This document shows, piece after piece, positions 36,620 to 49,645 of a stretch of 64,000 nucleotides of DNA (its first letter is position 1; every line of letters starts with the position of its first letter). The stretch is from contig WBMZ01008928.1 of the NCBI GenBank assembly GCA_013400975.1, forward strand, positions 45,712 to 109,711. Reading direction: 5' to 3'. Origin of the DNA: Atrichornis clamosus (Eukaryota; Chordata; Aves; Passeriformes; Menuridae). Made by a program: the position numbers and the translations under genes. Below the pieces are notes generated by a model, which was not told the DNA's origin, searched no databases, and saw only the letters and a list, made by a program, of their open reading frames with translations.

Positions 36620-37232
36620 ACACTGTACAGGATGTGTAATGAAATACAGACACCACATGTGGTGAGATTATGCATTTGATCACCTCATTCACAGTGATCA
36701 GACAGGACCTGACTTTAAAACCTGCTGCAAATACTGTACTAGACTCTTCCTCTTCTTTGGAAACAAAAAAGGTTCCTTTATTGCAGGAATGATCAACACT
36801 GGTTTCCCCTTCACCGCAGCTTTCTAGAAACCCACCTCCTGCAGCCCCTTGCTGAAGAGGCAGAGATGTGTGATGAACTGACTGCAAGCCTCCTTCACTA
36901 TCCATACCCTGCATCAATGCAGGGGGAGGAAGTAGTGGATTGGGAATGAAGTTAAGCCCAGGAAGGATCAAGGGGTGGGGACAGAGTACTCTTTTAAGAT
37001 TTGGTTTTACATCTCTTTATCTTATTCTCATTTGATTGGTAATAAATTAAATTCCTTTTCCCCAAGTCAAGTCTGTTTAGCCTGTGATAGTAACTGGTAA
37101 GTGATCTCTGCCTCTTCTTATCTCAACCCAGAAGCCTTTCATTAAATTCCCTCTCTACTGTTCAGCTGAGGAGGGGAGTGGTAAAGCAGTTTTGATGGGC
37201 ACTTGGCATTCAGTCAGGGTCAACTCAACACA
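36620..37232 (+). mobile_element. Solo LTR of an avian ERV (ERVL-like), plus orientation
   Basis: The segment at about 36,985-37,232 matches, by recall, the R/U5 end of a common avian LTR family: TTTGATTGGTAATAAATTAA with an AATAAA signal near 37,042, then CCAAGTCAAGTCTGTTT, AGTAACTGGTAAGTGATCTC and the end GGGTCAACTCAACACA. The CA end at 37,232 fits an LTR 3' boundary. The 5' boundary is unclear and is placed just after the CR1. There is no internal retroviral sequence next to it, so it is a solo LTR or fragment. Family assignment is from memory. Confidence 0.7.
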
Positions 37233-37243
37233 CTAAATAAAAA

Positions 37244-37668
37244 TGTGTTGGAGTTTAACTCAGTAAGCAGCCAAGTATGACACTGCCACTTGCTCACTTC
37301 TGCCAAAGTGGGATGGGGAAGAGAATTGGAAGGGTAGAAGTGAGCAAATTCGTGGGTTGAGATGAAAAGAGTTTAATAGATAAAACAGAAGCCACACACA
37401 TACAAGTAAAGTGAAACAAGAAATTCATTCACCACTTCCCAAGGGCAGGCATGTGTTAAGACATCCCCAGCAAAGCAGGGCCATCAGGCCAGTGACTTGG
37501 GAAGGCAAATATCATGACTCCGAACATCCCCCCTTCCTTCTTCCCCCAGGTTTATATGCTGAACATGATGCCATACAATACAGAATATCCCTGTGGTCAG
37601 TTGGGGCCAGCGGTCCCAGCTGTGCTCAATCCCAACTCCTTGTACACCCTGAGCCAAAACCAGTAACA
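37244..37668 (-). mobile_element. Solo LTR of an avian ERV, minus orientation, internally shortened
   Basis: Read on the minus strand it begins TGTTACTGGTTTTGG and ends AAACTCCAACACA. A TATA box (CATATAAA) sits near 37,553-37,560, an ATTAAA signal about 180 nt downstream, and a pyrimidine-rich TCTCAACCCACGAATTTG stretch follows. This order fits an LTR on the minus strand, the same strand as FAM184A. The U3 part is shorter than I expect for this family, with a jump just inside the TGTTACTGG start, so part of U3 appears deleted. It stands only 11 bp from the preceding plus-oriented LTR. I did not find a convincing target-site duplication. Confidence 0.75.
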
Positions 37669-37902
37669 TACTGAAAGTGTGTGCAGTATTTCAGCTGCTG
37701 CTTGTGAAAACATTGTTAATTAAACAAATACGTTTAAAATATAAATAAATGAAAACAATTTAGAAGACGATGACAAGCAAGTATAAGTGACAGAAAATTA
37801 AGTTTACACACTCCAGTAACCTCAACATACCAGCCACAGGGAAAGATAGCATCAATAGGAAAAGAAAATTCAGTCTTGGGAACAACATATCATGAGTCTC
37901 AC

Positions 37903-38757
37903 CTGAACATTGTTTTCTGCTGTACCAAGAGCCACCTGAAGTTTCTGGCATTTTTCCCGTAGACTGGCAGCTTCATCCTGGACCATTTGCAATTCAGTTT
38001 TAAGCTTTCCCAGATTCTTCCGTAACATACTTTCCTGGTTCTGAAATTCTTTTCTTAGCTCCACTTCTTTTTCTTTGCAAGCATGTAGACTTTCTGCTGT
38101 AAAAAGCTGAGATCTTTTCAAAGAGTCAAGTTCATGTTCATAGAAGGACTGTGCCTTGCTGAGTTTGCCTTCATAGTCCTCGATGAGCTTTTTTCTTTCG
38201 AGCCTTAACTCTTCAACTTTACTGTTCAAGTCTTCTAGCTCCAGTCTATGCAATTCTTCTAGCTTTTCTTGCCCCTTACTTAAGGTAGCATTCTGACTCT
38301 GATGAGTCTTCAGAAGTTCTTGAATCTCAAGCCTGTGGGCAGCTTTTAAGTCTTCCAGAGCTGTACGTTTGTCCTTCTCATACTGTACTTGCAACTGTAT
38401 GAAACTTCGAAGCCTTTCCTCAAATTTCTTTCTGATCTCTTCTACTTCTCTTGACATGGTCACTACACGTTGGACATGCTGAGCTTCTGCACAAAGCTGC
38501 ATGTCTTCAACTCTATCCTTATATGCTTCAAATTCTGTCAAGGCCTGATGTTTCATCTTTTTGTGATCTTCTAGTGACTCTTCCAAAACCTGAATCTTTC
38601 TCTTGAGATCCATTTCTTCTGCCACTTTACTTTTATATTGCAAGATCTTCTCTCTAGTCTCTGCAAGAATTTGTTGAATTTCTTCTTCATGAGCATCCTT
38701 AAGGGCTTGGATAGCTGCTTCATGTTCATCATTTTTAGTGTTCAAAGCATATATTAC
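37903..38757 (-). CDS. FAM184A: FAM184A exon 2, residues 57-341 (FAM184 domain)
   Basis: This 855-nt exon supplies 285 codons from VIYALNTKNDEHEAAIQAL to AENNVQ, entering and leaving in phase 0. Acceptor CAG is at 38,760-38,758 and donor GTGAGA starts at 37,902. It contains the most conserved part of the family, corresponding to the FAM184 domain region. The sequence is continuous coiled coil with few prolines or glycines. Recognisable short blocks include EEIQQILAETREKILQYKSK, LEESLEDHKKMK, CAEAQHVQRVVTMSREVEEI, LEELRLERKKLIEDYEGKL-like helix and RSQLFTAESLHA. No catalytic motif, signal peptide or membrane segment is seen. It is far larger than the other exons here (123-213 nt). Confidence 0.97.
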
Positions 38758-41700
38758 CTGCAAACATGAAATAATATTATATTAAGAGAAAAGACATTCT
38801 GATTATCACTAAATCCTAAGAAAAACACACCTAGGCACTCTGAATGCTACTTTGACAATCTGGCTTGCTTTCATCATACAAATAAAACACCAAATGCTAT
38901 TATGAATGTAACTCCATAAATGCTATATCAGTCATGATATTATACATCATGTAGAGTAGTTTTTCTGTTCTCTTTAAACCCCCAATTTTCCTAATGAAAG
39001 CTTTGTCTTTATATGCATGTTGTTGCTGTAAACATCACTACGAAAAAAGCACAGTCAACACTTTTAGAATACCCCCCCCAATTTATTTAAAATAGTTCAA
39101 AGCACAGCCTAAAAAAAAATTGAACAGAGAACAACACACAGAGTATATATTATAGCAAGAAATTAAACTGGAACAAAACCCAAATCTCAAATCTGTCCTT
39201 TCCAAATGCTACCCATTCTTAAATATTTCATTCCAGAAACATCTAAATTGAAAACACTGGTTATTTTAGTTTGTAAGCTTGATAGTTGTCCAGATACAAT
39301 TTCACTTTTGAGAGCTTATCTAGTAAGTGCTCTGTGTATGTGAATCTTCTAAGGTTTAAGGTCCCTCACTACCTAAATTTGCCAACCTCCCAGCTCATAA
39401 ACTGGCTGAACAGAAAAGTTCAGGGCAGAGCAGTCAACAGTCTGGGGAGTCCATGGAGCTAAGCAGTTCAAGAAGGCTGTGAAAGCAGCAAAACAACCAA
39501 CTTTCAATGTGAGTTTTAAGATAACCAGATATATCCTACGGGATGTTTCAACTGCACCACAACATCGGAGATAATCTTCTTGGTTTTTAACTAGCAAGTA
39601 TGGGTAAATATGTATGTATATGCATATATCAGTGAATAAACTATTCGTGCAATAGGTGGTGTTAGTGCAATCTTTTGTGCCTAAAGAACTCCAGCAAAAC
39701 TCCCCACGCTTCCCAGGTACGTTACAGGCAGCAGAGCTATAAAATACATCTGAACAACAACAACAAAAAAGTCATCTGACTAATATGATTTGTATATCTT
39801 AAAAATTAACAAGAAGCAGCAAGAAAGAACAACAAAGATGCAGCAGGGGACTTTTTTTTCAATGAGGAGAGAACCTAGACCAGTACTCCATCCGCATTCA
39901 ACCAGGCAACAGAGGAAGATTGCGCTGACTTGCCCTCAGGGCTGGGAAACATGAAGGCAGCTCAGAATTGCTCTCCTGGCACCAAGTAAAAGCCTCTATG
40001 TTTTTTCTCTCAGACTAGAGAAAGTGTCTACAATTAAGTGTTCAGATGAGCTACAAAGCTCAAAAGGGTTCTCATAAGTAAAAGAGCAGATTCAAGATTT
40101 TGGCCATGGAGGGATGTTTTCAGGTTGTTAATTTTAACATTCTGTTACCTGTGCCACAAACCCGCAAAAGGACAGGCTTTAGATTACAATAGAAAATAGG
40201 AAAAAAGAAAAAGAAAAAAGTCCTGAAACAGTATCAGATATAAAGAAAAAAATAAATAAACAGCCTCACATCTTTATATAGCAAGGAAATAACTTAAAAA
40301 TACCACAAAAACCACTTTAACTTATTCCAATTTAATTTTCTTAACATATGTACATGCTATTTAATGAAAGAAGAAAAAACATAGGCTTTCCATAGTTTTC
40401 GCAACTTATTTTTAGTACTACTTGTGTATCTGCAGCACACTTTCAGCTTCCTTCCTCCCCAGGGTAAAAAGAAAAAATAAATTTCCTACTGTGAAGGAGT
40501 TTCCTGGCAAAGAGACTCACAAAACTTCACAAATACACTGCAAAAAATGACAACTAAACCACACAATTCCATTAGCAAAATCACAACTATCATTGCAATG
40601 ACCTTCACCCAAGGTTTCAACTTTTTATATTCTTATTTTCATTGGTGATGTCAATAGTAACTTTTGATCACAAAGCTTTGACTTCCCTCCTGTTACCAAC
40701 ACACAGTCTCAGCTATTGGATTCCAAAGGTTTGTTTCTCTGTTGTTTTAATGGTGTTCAGTGCTTAGCTCCTTTGTTCACATCAGAAACACCTCGAAAAC
40801 AAAAGGTTTGGGTTTTTTTGTAAATGTACATGCACTATTTTGCATGAATAGGCCTTAGTTTTGGTTAGAGAAGTTGGACAATGTAGTTTAAAAGGTACTA
40901 TAAAAAGCAGATCTCCCACTTAGGATGAGGTCACTATAAAAAGCACTTGCAGAACACTAGGTCAAATCCCACACTCAAAACAGCCCTTGTCTCTTGTCCT
41001 TGTGCATAGAAGTGCCATAATGTTCTTCACTTCAGGCAGTGTTCCAGTCTCAAGTTATGCAGCACTATGATCTGCAGAAAGTATAAATCATAAAACATTT
41101 TCAAGGGTATTATGATTTAGCAGTGGGAACCTCACTGAAAACTCCAAGTGAAAAAATATGTCTATGTGCAATGCCAGAATCAGAAGATATCTTTAAATTC
41201 TCACCATTGACCTGATCCTTACAAAAAGCAATGAACAGCAACAAATTCAATTCAAATTCAAGCACCACTCGTTCCCTAAATGAAAGGCATGGGCATCTTA
41301 GGAAAAACATTGAAATAAAATAAAATGTGTGCAGCTGAATGCTGTATCATAACATGTTTTACAACAGCCTGAATTCCAGCTCCATCAAATTACTATAAAT
41401 CTCAGTGTTTTTAAAAAAATGGAATAGCTGTATCAGGTTTTATCTTTGAGAATTTGATGCACTGTAGTAATAGAGGAACACAGGGAAAAAGGTCTGTACT
41501 AACTGAAGCAAAAGCTACCTACCAGCATTTCAATGAAATGAAAGAAGAAACTGAAGTACCTTGGAACAAATTAATACATTTAAAGTTGTAGCTAAAATAA
41601 ATAGTTCCTTCTCAAGTAAGTTTCTGAAAACTGAAAAGCAGTTAGGTTGCAAACATTGGAGGTAGGTAGATAAAACAAGTTTTCCACTCCCTATTTTTAA

Positions 41701-44699
41701 GTCAGAGCATAAGTCACTTGCTATGCATGCATGCAAATGCTTTTAAAATGCTTTAAAAAATACTAGCAGCTTTTTCAGTACAACTGCATAATACTATGAA
41801 GCATAAAGTGCTCATTTGAGTAACTCATTTTTCCAGCTCCACTCTAAATGCATCATACACATAGCAAATCTTATCAGATGACAGAAAAAAAACTATCATG
41901 CTTTACTGAATTTTCAGTCAGCATAACATTTCTGCGGTACAGACAGAATCATACTCTCCCCAAGGATACTGAGATTGCCAGCTAATTCTTTTTATACTAA
42001 ACAGTAACACAATTATTAATAAGAATCTACTGAAATACTATGTGCCTTGGTCTCAAGAACTATAACAGAGTACACTAGTAACAAGAAGAGTAATAACCTT
42101 GTTTATGCCACTAATTATTGGATTGTTTAGTTATAGTCTCTGTGGTAAGGAGCAGAAAGTCAGTCTCTGCACTAGCTTTGGTGTCTTGAGCTATATGAAA
42201 TACAAACAACAATTCCTGTTCCACAGTGTTTGTGCTGAAAGATGAAAGTTTGACTATTTGGCTGACAAATATTTTTTACTCTAAACCAAATGTTATGGTT
42301 TGGAGAGCTGACCAACTCTTGCATGGTCAGCTGCACTTTAGTCACCTGCTTCACCCAGCAATTTAGTCACAATGGAATGCTTTTGAAATACAAATGTGTA
42401 ATTCACACATCAGAGAAAAGGTGGAAGGAAGACACTTGTTCCTTCAGCTGTCTGGTTGACTGCAAGTCTTCCCAAATACCAGGGCTCAGTGTGATAGGCA
42501 CAGCACAATGAGCTGGGAAGAGACAAATATGGTCTGGAGCTGCAAAAGGAATGTCTCTTGCCAATACCACCTCCCCAAAAAAGCTGGTCTAACCATACCA
42601 GTGTTCCTTTGAGATAAAATCCAGAGGGCAAGAACTTGAATTTTTTTTCTCTAAAAAACACACTTTCACACAAAATTTATTATTAAAATATCCTTTATGC
42701 TATACAACAGTCTTCATATATTAGCCCAATTTATGCTTAAGTAAAATTTAGTATGTTGTTCTTTTAGAAACTCTGAAAACAAATACTGGATTATTTTTAT
42801 TACAGCAGCTATGTTTTCAAAGTAATCTCTAATGACTTCTGTTTACAATTAATTACTTAGAGAATGATGCTCTGAAGCTCCACATAATTTCTAGGCATTG
42901 AGCATTAACAGATATCCACTTCTACCTAACGTTCAACCTTTGGATAAGAACAAATGACAGCCATTTTTCATTTTCACACTTGTTATTAAACACAATTTAT
43001 TATAAAAGAGAAGTCTTGATAACTCAGAGGCCAGGCACAGCTCACCAACATCTACACTGAAAATATAGCACAGGGGAAAAAATCTGCTTTGTATTTGCAG
43101 GTTTCCTGATGTCTAATACCATATACAATAGGTATAACACCTCACAGGGGCACATACACCTAAAGATGCTTTCTTCATGCTCCTAAATACATGCTCCTCA
43201 AGTAATCTGATGTGATGATAACCAATTTCTACTTTCAGAACTGCCAAGTACAGATCAGTATCACATTTAACTACTTTACTTGCAATCCTTCCTGTGTTTT
43301 GTTTATTTTTGTATGGCCTACGCTGAAATATTAACTCTTTTCAATTATTTGTCTGAAAATCCTACTGTTCTAAAAGATCCACTTGCATTTACAGCTCAGC
43401 ACGTTTATAAATTATTACGGGGCCAGTACATTAAAATTTAATTCTCAGAAAAAGGTATGCCACATTCCAACTAATCACAGGGTAGGAGATGTCCTCACGT
43501 GAAGAAGTGCAGAGCATGCCTTGGCACAGGGACAGAGTGGTCAGTGTGTCCAAACAGCTCATTCACCATGGCCTTTTTCCTTTCTCTTAGAGTTGTACCA
43601 GACAGCAAATGAGAGGCTTTCTGGGAGCTTATCAGGAGCTTTCTGTTACCACAGTTTATCTTGGAAATACATGCTTTGTCCAAATAAAGGAACAGGGACA
43701 GCCTTTATCAACCAGGTAACATGAACCAGCATCATGCTGGCAGGTAAAGCTAAGGCTGCAGAGCACTCTGTAATCAGATCCAACAAGAGGAGCACATTAC
43801 CTGCACCTCTTTTTACAGCCCACCACACTGAGCAGCAACACGAGGAGGGGGTTCACAAGTTCAGAAGCCATGCAGTCAACAGTGGTTTAAACCTCAGGCC
43901 TCAGGGCCAGGACACAACAACATGTGATCCTCCAAATCATTTTAGCAATCACTTGTGAACCAAGAAGCAGCTCACCCATGACAAGGGGTCAAGTGGGCAA
44001 TCAGGCCATGTTGCTCCTTCTGCTCCAGCAGCCAAGTGTTTCCAAGACTGGGTCTCACCAGTGAAATCCTACCGTAGGGGTAGAAAAGGGGATTTGAGAG
44101 AGGCATTACCACATATGGGAGGCTGACAGAAAGAGATACTTTGGGGGCAACTCCATTCCATTCAGCACAGCAAGGTCTTTGACTGAATGCAGGGACAAAT
44201 GGCATCCTGATATGGTCAGTAGAAAATTCCATTTTATTCTTATATGGTTATCTTGGATGTGCTGCAGAAAATGGAAAAGTGGGATATTTTCCTACCACAA
44301 TAAATTATAACAGAGCAAAAGAATTGAATAACAGTACCCCATTTCCTGTGAAACAAAAAAGAGCAGATAATCCTTACAAATATTTATCAAAATAAAATTA
44401 AAAAATAGGAGGGAAAATTACTTAACAATATGCAATTTAGATTTTGGGGAACAGGTGAAGTTGTCATTCCTGCTAAGACTAGAAGATCGAAGAGCAGAAA
44501 AAATTGAGAATAAATGGTAGATACAACATACATTAGATACAGCATGGAGAGCCTATAACCTGAAAGTTCTTTTCAGGATTTTCATAGCAAAGTTACTTAG
44601 GAAAGCAAATAACTTAAACACAAGTTCATTTTATAGAGGTTTTTAAAAAAATCATGACCTGGCTAAGGCATGACAGATAGATACAATGCCACACCACCC

Positions 44700-44901
44700 A
44701 ATTCAGGAAGAATTTCTCACTGAAAGGGCTGTCAAGCATCAGAATGGGCTGCTCAGCGGAGTCACTATCCCTGGAAGTGTTCAAGAAACAACTGGATGTG
44801 GCACTTTGTGCTATGGTCTCATTGATAGGATGGTGTTCGGTCAAAGGTTGGGCTCACTGATCTTGGGGGTCTTTCCCAACCTCAATGATTCTGACCCTAT
44901 G
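44700..44901 (+). mobile_element. CR1 LINE 3' fragment, plus orientation
   Basis: The fragment runs from ATTCAGGAAGAATTTCTCAC through CTGGAAGTGTTCAAGAAACA, GGATGTGGCACTTTGTGCTA and GGTGTTCGGTCAAAGGTTGG to CAACCTCAATGATTCTGACC. This is the end of an avian CR1 subfamily 3'UTR by recall. The last terminal repeat is degraded. Confidence 0.8.
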
Positions 44902-47900
44902 AAATACAATACAACCTTTGGAATACCTTCAGTTGAGGCAAAACCTCAGGTGAAAAATAAGCAGATGTGATGTCAAACAAACAAGAAATACGGATTAAAT
45001 GGGTAGAGCTATCTCAAGTTAATAGCACAGGACTATGAGAGATGGGCTGGATATTCAGTTCAGTCACACAAGTCATTACCACTAGTCAGGGGCCAAGATG
45101 CCTGTTAAAGAATGCTGCAGACGGACCCGCTGCTGGCCAGATTCAATTTAACTAATTTTCAGGAGTAGAACATCTTAGAATTATCTGTAGAAGCTTGAAC
45201 CAAAATAGTTTTTCCAGGAGCAAAAAGTAGATTTGAAGACCTTGACAGAAAGACAAGAAGCAGCTGGATACAAGTAAAGTGCACCTCTTTACTATAAACC
45301 AAATTAGGGGAGACATCGCCATTAGTGCTTTGTAGGACCTGGCACTTAATCCCCAACTTGGCTACTACACGACATCTATTTCTGGGAAAAAATGCTCAGC
45401 TGTTCTACACTGGCATTGCTGTCTCTAATGGAGTTACATAAGTTTACAGGGTTTAGCAGTCCAGTTCCGTACGTGTATATCGTGCCTTTCTCAAACTGAG
45501 CTATTTCTAAGCAATATATTACCTGTGACTAAGACATTTAGTTTTGTTAACTTTTGTCTACTTTCTGTGACAAAGTGTAAAATCAACTTGCAGAATAAGT
45601 CAAAATAGAGTTTAATGTAAGTTTCAACCTCATTATGACATCAACAATATTTTCATGATAACAGGTTTAAATACAACACAAGAATAGGCTGCAGAAAGAC
45701 CGTTACGAAAGAGGAAAAAATAGTTTAGAAAAAGCTTCAAAAGTTAGTCAGAATGGGAGCTAATACCAGCAGAAAATAGTTTAAATGTTTTGCAATGGCT
45801 CCTTGAAAATCAGCCCCTATTTCTCAACTCGGCCAATACCTGTAAATCAAGCTAAGTGGTCCTAAACCACATACTTGCTTGGCAGATAAGGAGAGCTCTA
45901 CTATACAATCTTACCAAAATACAACAGTTATTTACTGTGCTTCTCAGACTACTTCAACACTGTGACTTAAAAACTATTTGGTTCATCCCAAATCATAAGC
46001 ATCGTTTCAGAACCACATTACAGAAAAAATACAGACGCCGTATTTCCATCTGCTTTAATTACCTGCTTGCCACAGTAAGTTGATCCTTTCCTTTTCCAGG
46101 TTCCGTGTTTAGTATCATCAAATTACAGCCTTATGATCAGTCAAGTCACAGTTAATGAAGCCAGAATTTTTTTCTCCACACAATCTCATTCAGAATTTTC
46201 CCTCACTCTCTGTATATTTTTAGAAGGAAAAAATACTTTCTAATTCACCATTGCATACTTTATCCCTTTTCTTAGCAAAAAAGCAAGTCATATTACTCCT
46301 TGAAAGAGCATCCACAGAAGGAAAACAGCCTTCTGGTGCAAAATATGGGAGATGGCAGTGAAGAAGTGAGTTCTCTTCAGTAGGATCAAATGTCTTAAAA
46401 GATGACATTCACTGACACTGAAGTGATGAGAGCCCAAAAGGATGAGTAGAAGTTGAAATTTTCTGCAAAATATATTTCAAAAACAAATCCATCACACTTA
46501 GAGATTCTCAATTTAGAGTGAAAAAAACCAATCATATAAAAGGAGTGAGATTAGTCAGTCGATTTCCTTTATTGTCTGAGAGCAAAGCTTAAGTTTTCCT
46601 ATTTTGCTCTAAAATCAATCCCTTTTTCTGAAAAGGCCAGAATAAAAAATGTCAAACCCAGTCAAAAGCAGCTATATTGACATAAATTATATTTTACGAC
46701 TCCCTTTTTTTGCTAGACTTGGCTAAATTATTCTTCATAAAATCACATCTGTACTTTCACATACTTTATTTTCATCAGAAAGAAGCATTTAAGTCATGTA
46801 GTATATAGAAAAATAAGTCATAACACTCAAAATAATCCAAATTCTAGAAAAATTACTGTCCTGTTTCCTTCTAGATCTATTTCCTTGCTCTATCATTCAT
46901 ACTGACTTTCATTACAGTTCAAGACTAAAAGTTTACTCTTCACTCTTAATCTATTTCACCTTCAAACCTAACCCCCTATTAACTCTTATCATCTGAAGTG
47001 TCATGTTTTTAAACATTTATTTTTCACTAGATGTCTATGATTAAAACCTGTCTGGCCATTGACTGGTTTTGGATTTCTCCATGCATGGCTTAGCTAGAAA
47101 TACACAGCTTTTAAATAACTAAAGGTATGCAAGCCAAGTTGTCCTGCTTTTTAGGAAAAAACAATTTTTGTAGAAGTATTCACTAATATTGGGAACTGAC
47201 TGTAAATATTTAGAATGAAAGGGATCTGTTCCTGCTGTAATTTGCAAAGGAGGAAGAGAAGAAAGCAGGGGTGATAGAGACAGAACAACAACTGCAGAAA
47301 TGTGAAGTAAAATGAAGCATCTCCATTTCTAAATCTGCTCAAGAGGATATCCAAAGCAATATTTCTGAGTGTCATCACCTGAAAATGTCACAAGTAGTTT
47401 TGGATAATTGTAAATGAAGTTGACACTAAAGAAAGATGATCTCTTTTCTTCTTAGTTTGCTTGTAAATCTGAAAGCAAGGCACAGTCAGCATTATTATCA
47501 CTCATACAAGCTACTCATTCTTACTGATGAGTCCTCGAGTGTTGAGGTGATGAAAGCATTAGCAGAAAGTTTCTTGTATTCAGTTTTTCCAAAAAAACAG
47601 CAGTACTGTAGGACAAGCCAGAGTAAAGGTCTTCCCAGTTTCCTATTACCCATCAAAACAAAATTCATTTTTGCACTCTCTCTGCCTGAAGGTCTTTTCC
47701 TCTCAATGACTGATCTATTTTGAGTTTTATTTCCTCAAGAACTTCTGGAGACTCTATGCAATTCCAGTGGTTCCTCACAGCAGGAGAGACAGATAAGAAT
47801 ATACCACTCAGCCTCTATGAAGCAAAGAAGAAATCTTCACCAGTGTTTTGAAAAGCACATTGGAAAACAAGTCCATTTCTTGCTCATAACTAATTTTCTG

Positions 47901-48230
47901 TTTTCCAGGCTTGCTTAAGGAAGGAAAGGCACAGAGCCTTCCAAACAAGTACACAGCTATGTAGGAAAGAAATATTAGTGAGAAACATACACTGCAAGAC
48001 TCCCAAACTAGTATTTTTTCTACAGTACTTTTTAACTTTCTAGAAGGTGTTAACTATGAATTACCTCTGGAACTTTTAATGGTAAATGCTAAGTTTCCAG
48101 AATAAATACAGGAAATTCTAACCAGAAGAATGGCATTTTTAATAACTGCAGAACAATCTGAGCTACTTTGCCAGAAATATCATACTACTTTGAAGTAATT
48201 TCTCTTCCCTTCCTCCAGAAAAAAACCCCT

Positions 48231-48308
48231 CAGATTTTACAAAAAAACCCCAAACAAACAAACAAACAAAAAACCCCCCCACAAAACAAAACAAACAAAA
48301 AAAAAAGA
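48231..48308. repeat. A/C-rich low-complexity tract (CAAA-type)
   Basis: Runs of A alternate with CCCC and repeated CAAA words, ending in a run of A. There is no adjacent retroposon body. Confidence 0.85.
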
Positions 48309-48655
48309 TGTTAATACCAAAGACTGATCATTAATTCCACTCTTTTTTTTTTTAATTTTAGGTTATGGAAGCAAAACCATGGAGTAAGAAGAAGGTGGCA
48401 CAGTCACTCTTGCTTATATCATACCAGTTGAGAGTCCAGGTTTATTCTCAAAGCCCAAGATGAATCTAGGACACGTTTGCAGTGGCCTACTGGGATACTT
48501 TCCAGTAACCTACAGGTACCTATAATGCAATGGAAAAAATCTGTAATTCCTAGCTACATTTCAGTATTTACAAAATACTGGCTATTAGTTTTGATATTTG
48601 ACACCCACAACTTAAAGGTTTGACACAGTAGCTATTACAGAAAGACCCTGTATAG

Positions 48656-49645
48656 AGAAACACAGGCGGGCTGAGGTTGGAAGGCTGATTTGAAGGTTAT
48701 CTAGTCCAACTTCCCTATGCAAAGCAGGGTCAGCTAGAACAGACTATGCCAGCCTTGCTCAAGTGGGTTTTGAGTACCTCTAAGGAAGGCGACTCTTTAA
48801 CCTCTCTGGGCAACCTGTGCCAGAATTTGACCATCCTCACAGTAAAAAAGTGTTTTCTTATGTTTTTGTTTATGCCTATTGCCTTATGTTTTCATGAGAC
48901 ACCACTAAGAATATGCCTGCTCAGTCCTCTTTACTCCCCACCATCTGGTGTACACACACATTCATAAGATCCCCTTGAGCCTTCCCTTCTCCAGGCTAAA
49001 CAGTCGCAGCTCTCTGCCTCTCCTAGTATGACAGATGGTCCAGTCCCCTCATCATCTTAGTGGCCTTTTGCTGGACTTGCTCCAGTATGTCCCCGTCTCT
49101 CCCATACTGGGGAGCCTTAGAACCAGACCCAGCACCCCAGGTGTGTTTCACCAGCACAGAGCAGAGGGGCAGGATCACCTCCCTTGAACTGCTGTGACAC
49201 TCATTCCAGCGCAGTCCAGGGTGCCACTGACCTTTGCCACGGGCACATTGCTGGCCCACGTTCAACTCGTGGTCTGTCAGGAGCCCGGGGCCTTTACTGC
49301 TAAGCTCTTTCCAGCCAGTCGATTCTAACCACGCACTTGCTGTGCTGCCCCAGATAGGCTTTCATAGGAGGTTCCTGTCAGTGCATTCCTCCAGCCTGTC
49401 CAGCTCTGAATAGCAGCACACCCATCTGTTTTATCAACCACTTGTCCCACTTTTGTATTGGCCACAAACTTGCCGAGTGTGCATTCTGTCTCATCATCCA
49501 TCACTGACAAGGATGTTAAACAGATTGTCCTCTAGGGCACTCTATTAGGGACCAGCCTTCAACTGGCCTTCATACAGCTGACCACAACACGTCAAGTCCA
49601 GAGGTTCAGCCAGTTTTCAATCTCCTTGCCTAGCACACACTTGGA
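48656..49645 (-). mobile_element. CR1 LINE copy, about 1 kb, minus orientation
   Basis: On the plus strand the reverse complement of CR1 is clear: GGCTGAGGTTGGAAGGCTGA and TATCTAGTCCAACTTCCC near 48,669-48,715, CTCTCTGGGCAACCTGTGCC near 48,801, CTTCTCCAGGCTAAACAGTC near 48,987 and TGGACTTGCTCCAGTATGTC near 49,071. The similarity then continues into the ORF2 region to about 49,645. The reading frame is broken. It is on the same strand as FAM184A. Confidence 0.87.

Larger units (their letters stand above)
35279..37902 (-). other. FAM184A: FAM184A intron 2 (about 2.6 kb), mostly transposable elements
   Basis: Donor GTGAGA and acceptor CACTAG bound the intron. It contains a plus-strand CR1 copy (about 35,730-36,615), a plus-oriented LTR (about 36,620-37,232) and a minus-oriented LTR (37,244-37,668). 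About three quarters of the intron is therefore transposon-derived. The remaining flanks, 35,279-35,730 and 37,669-37,902, show no recognisable element. Confidence 0.85.
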
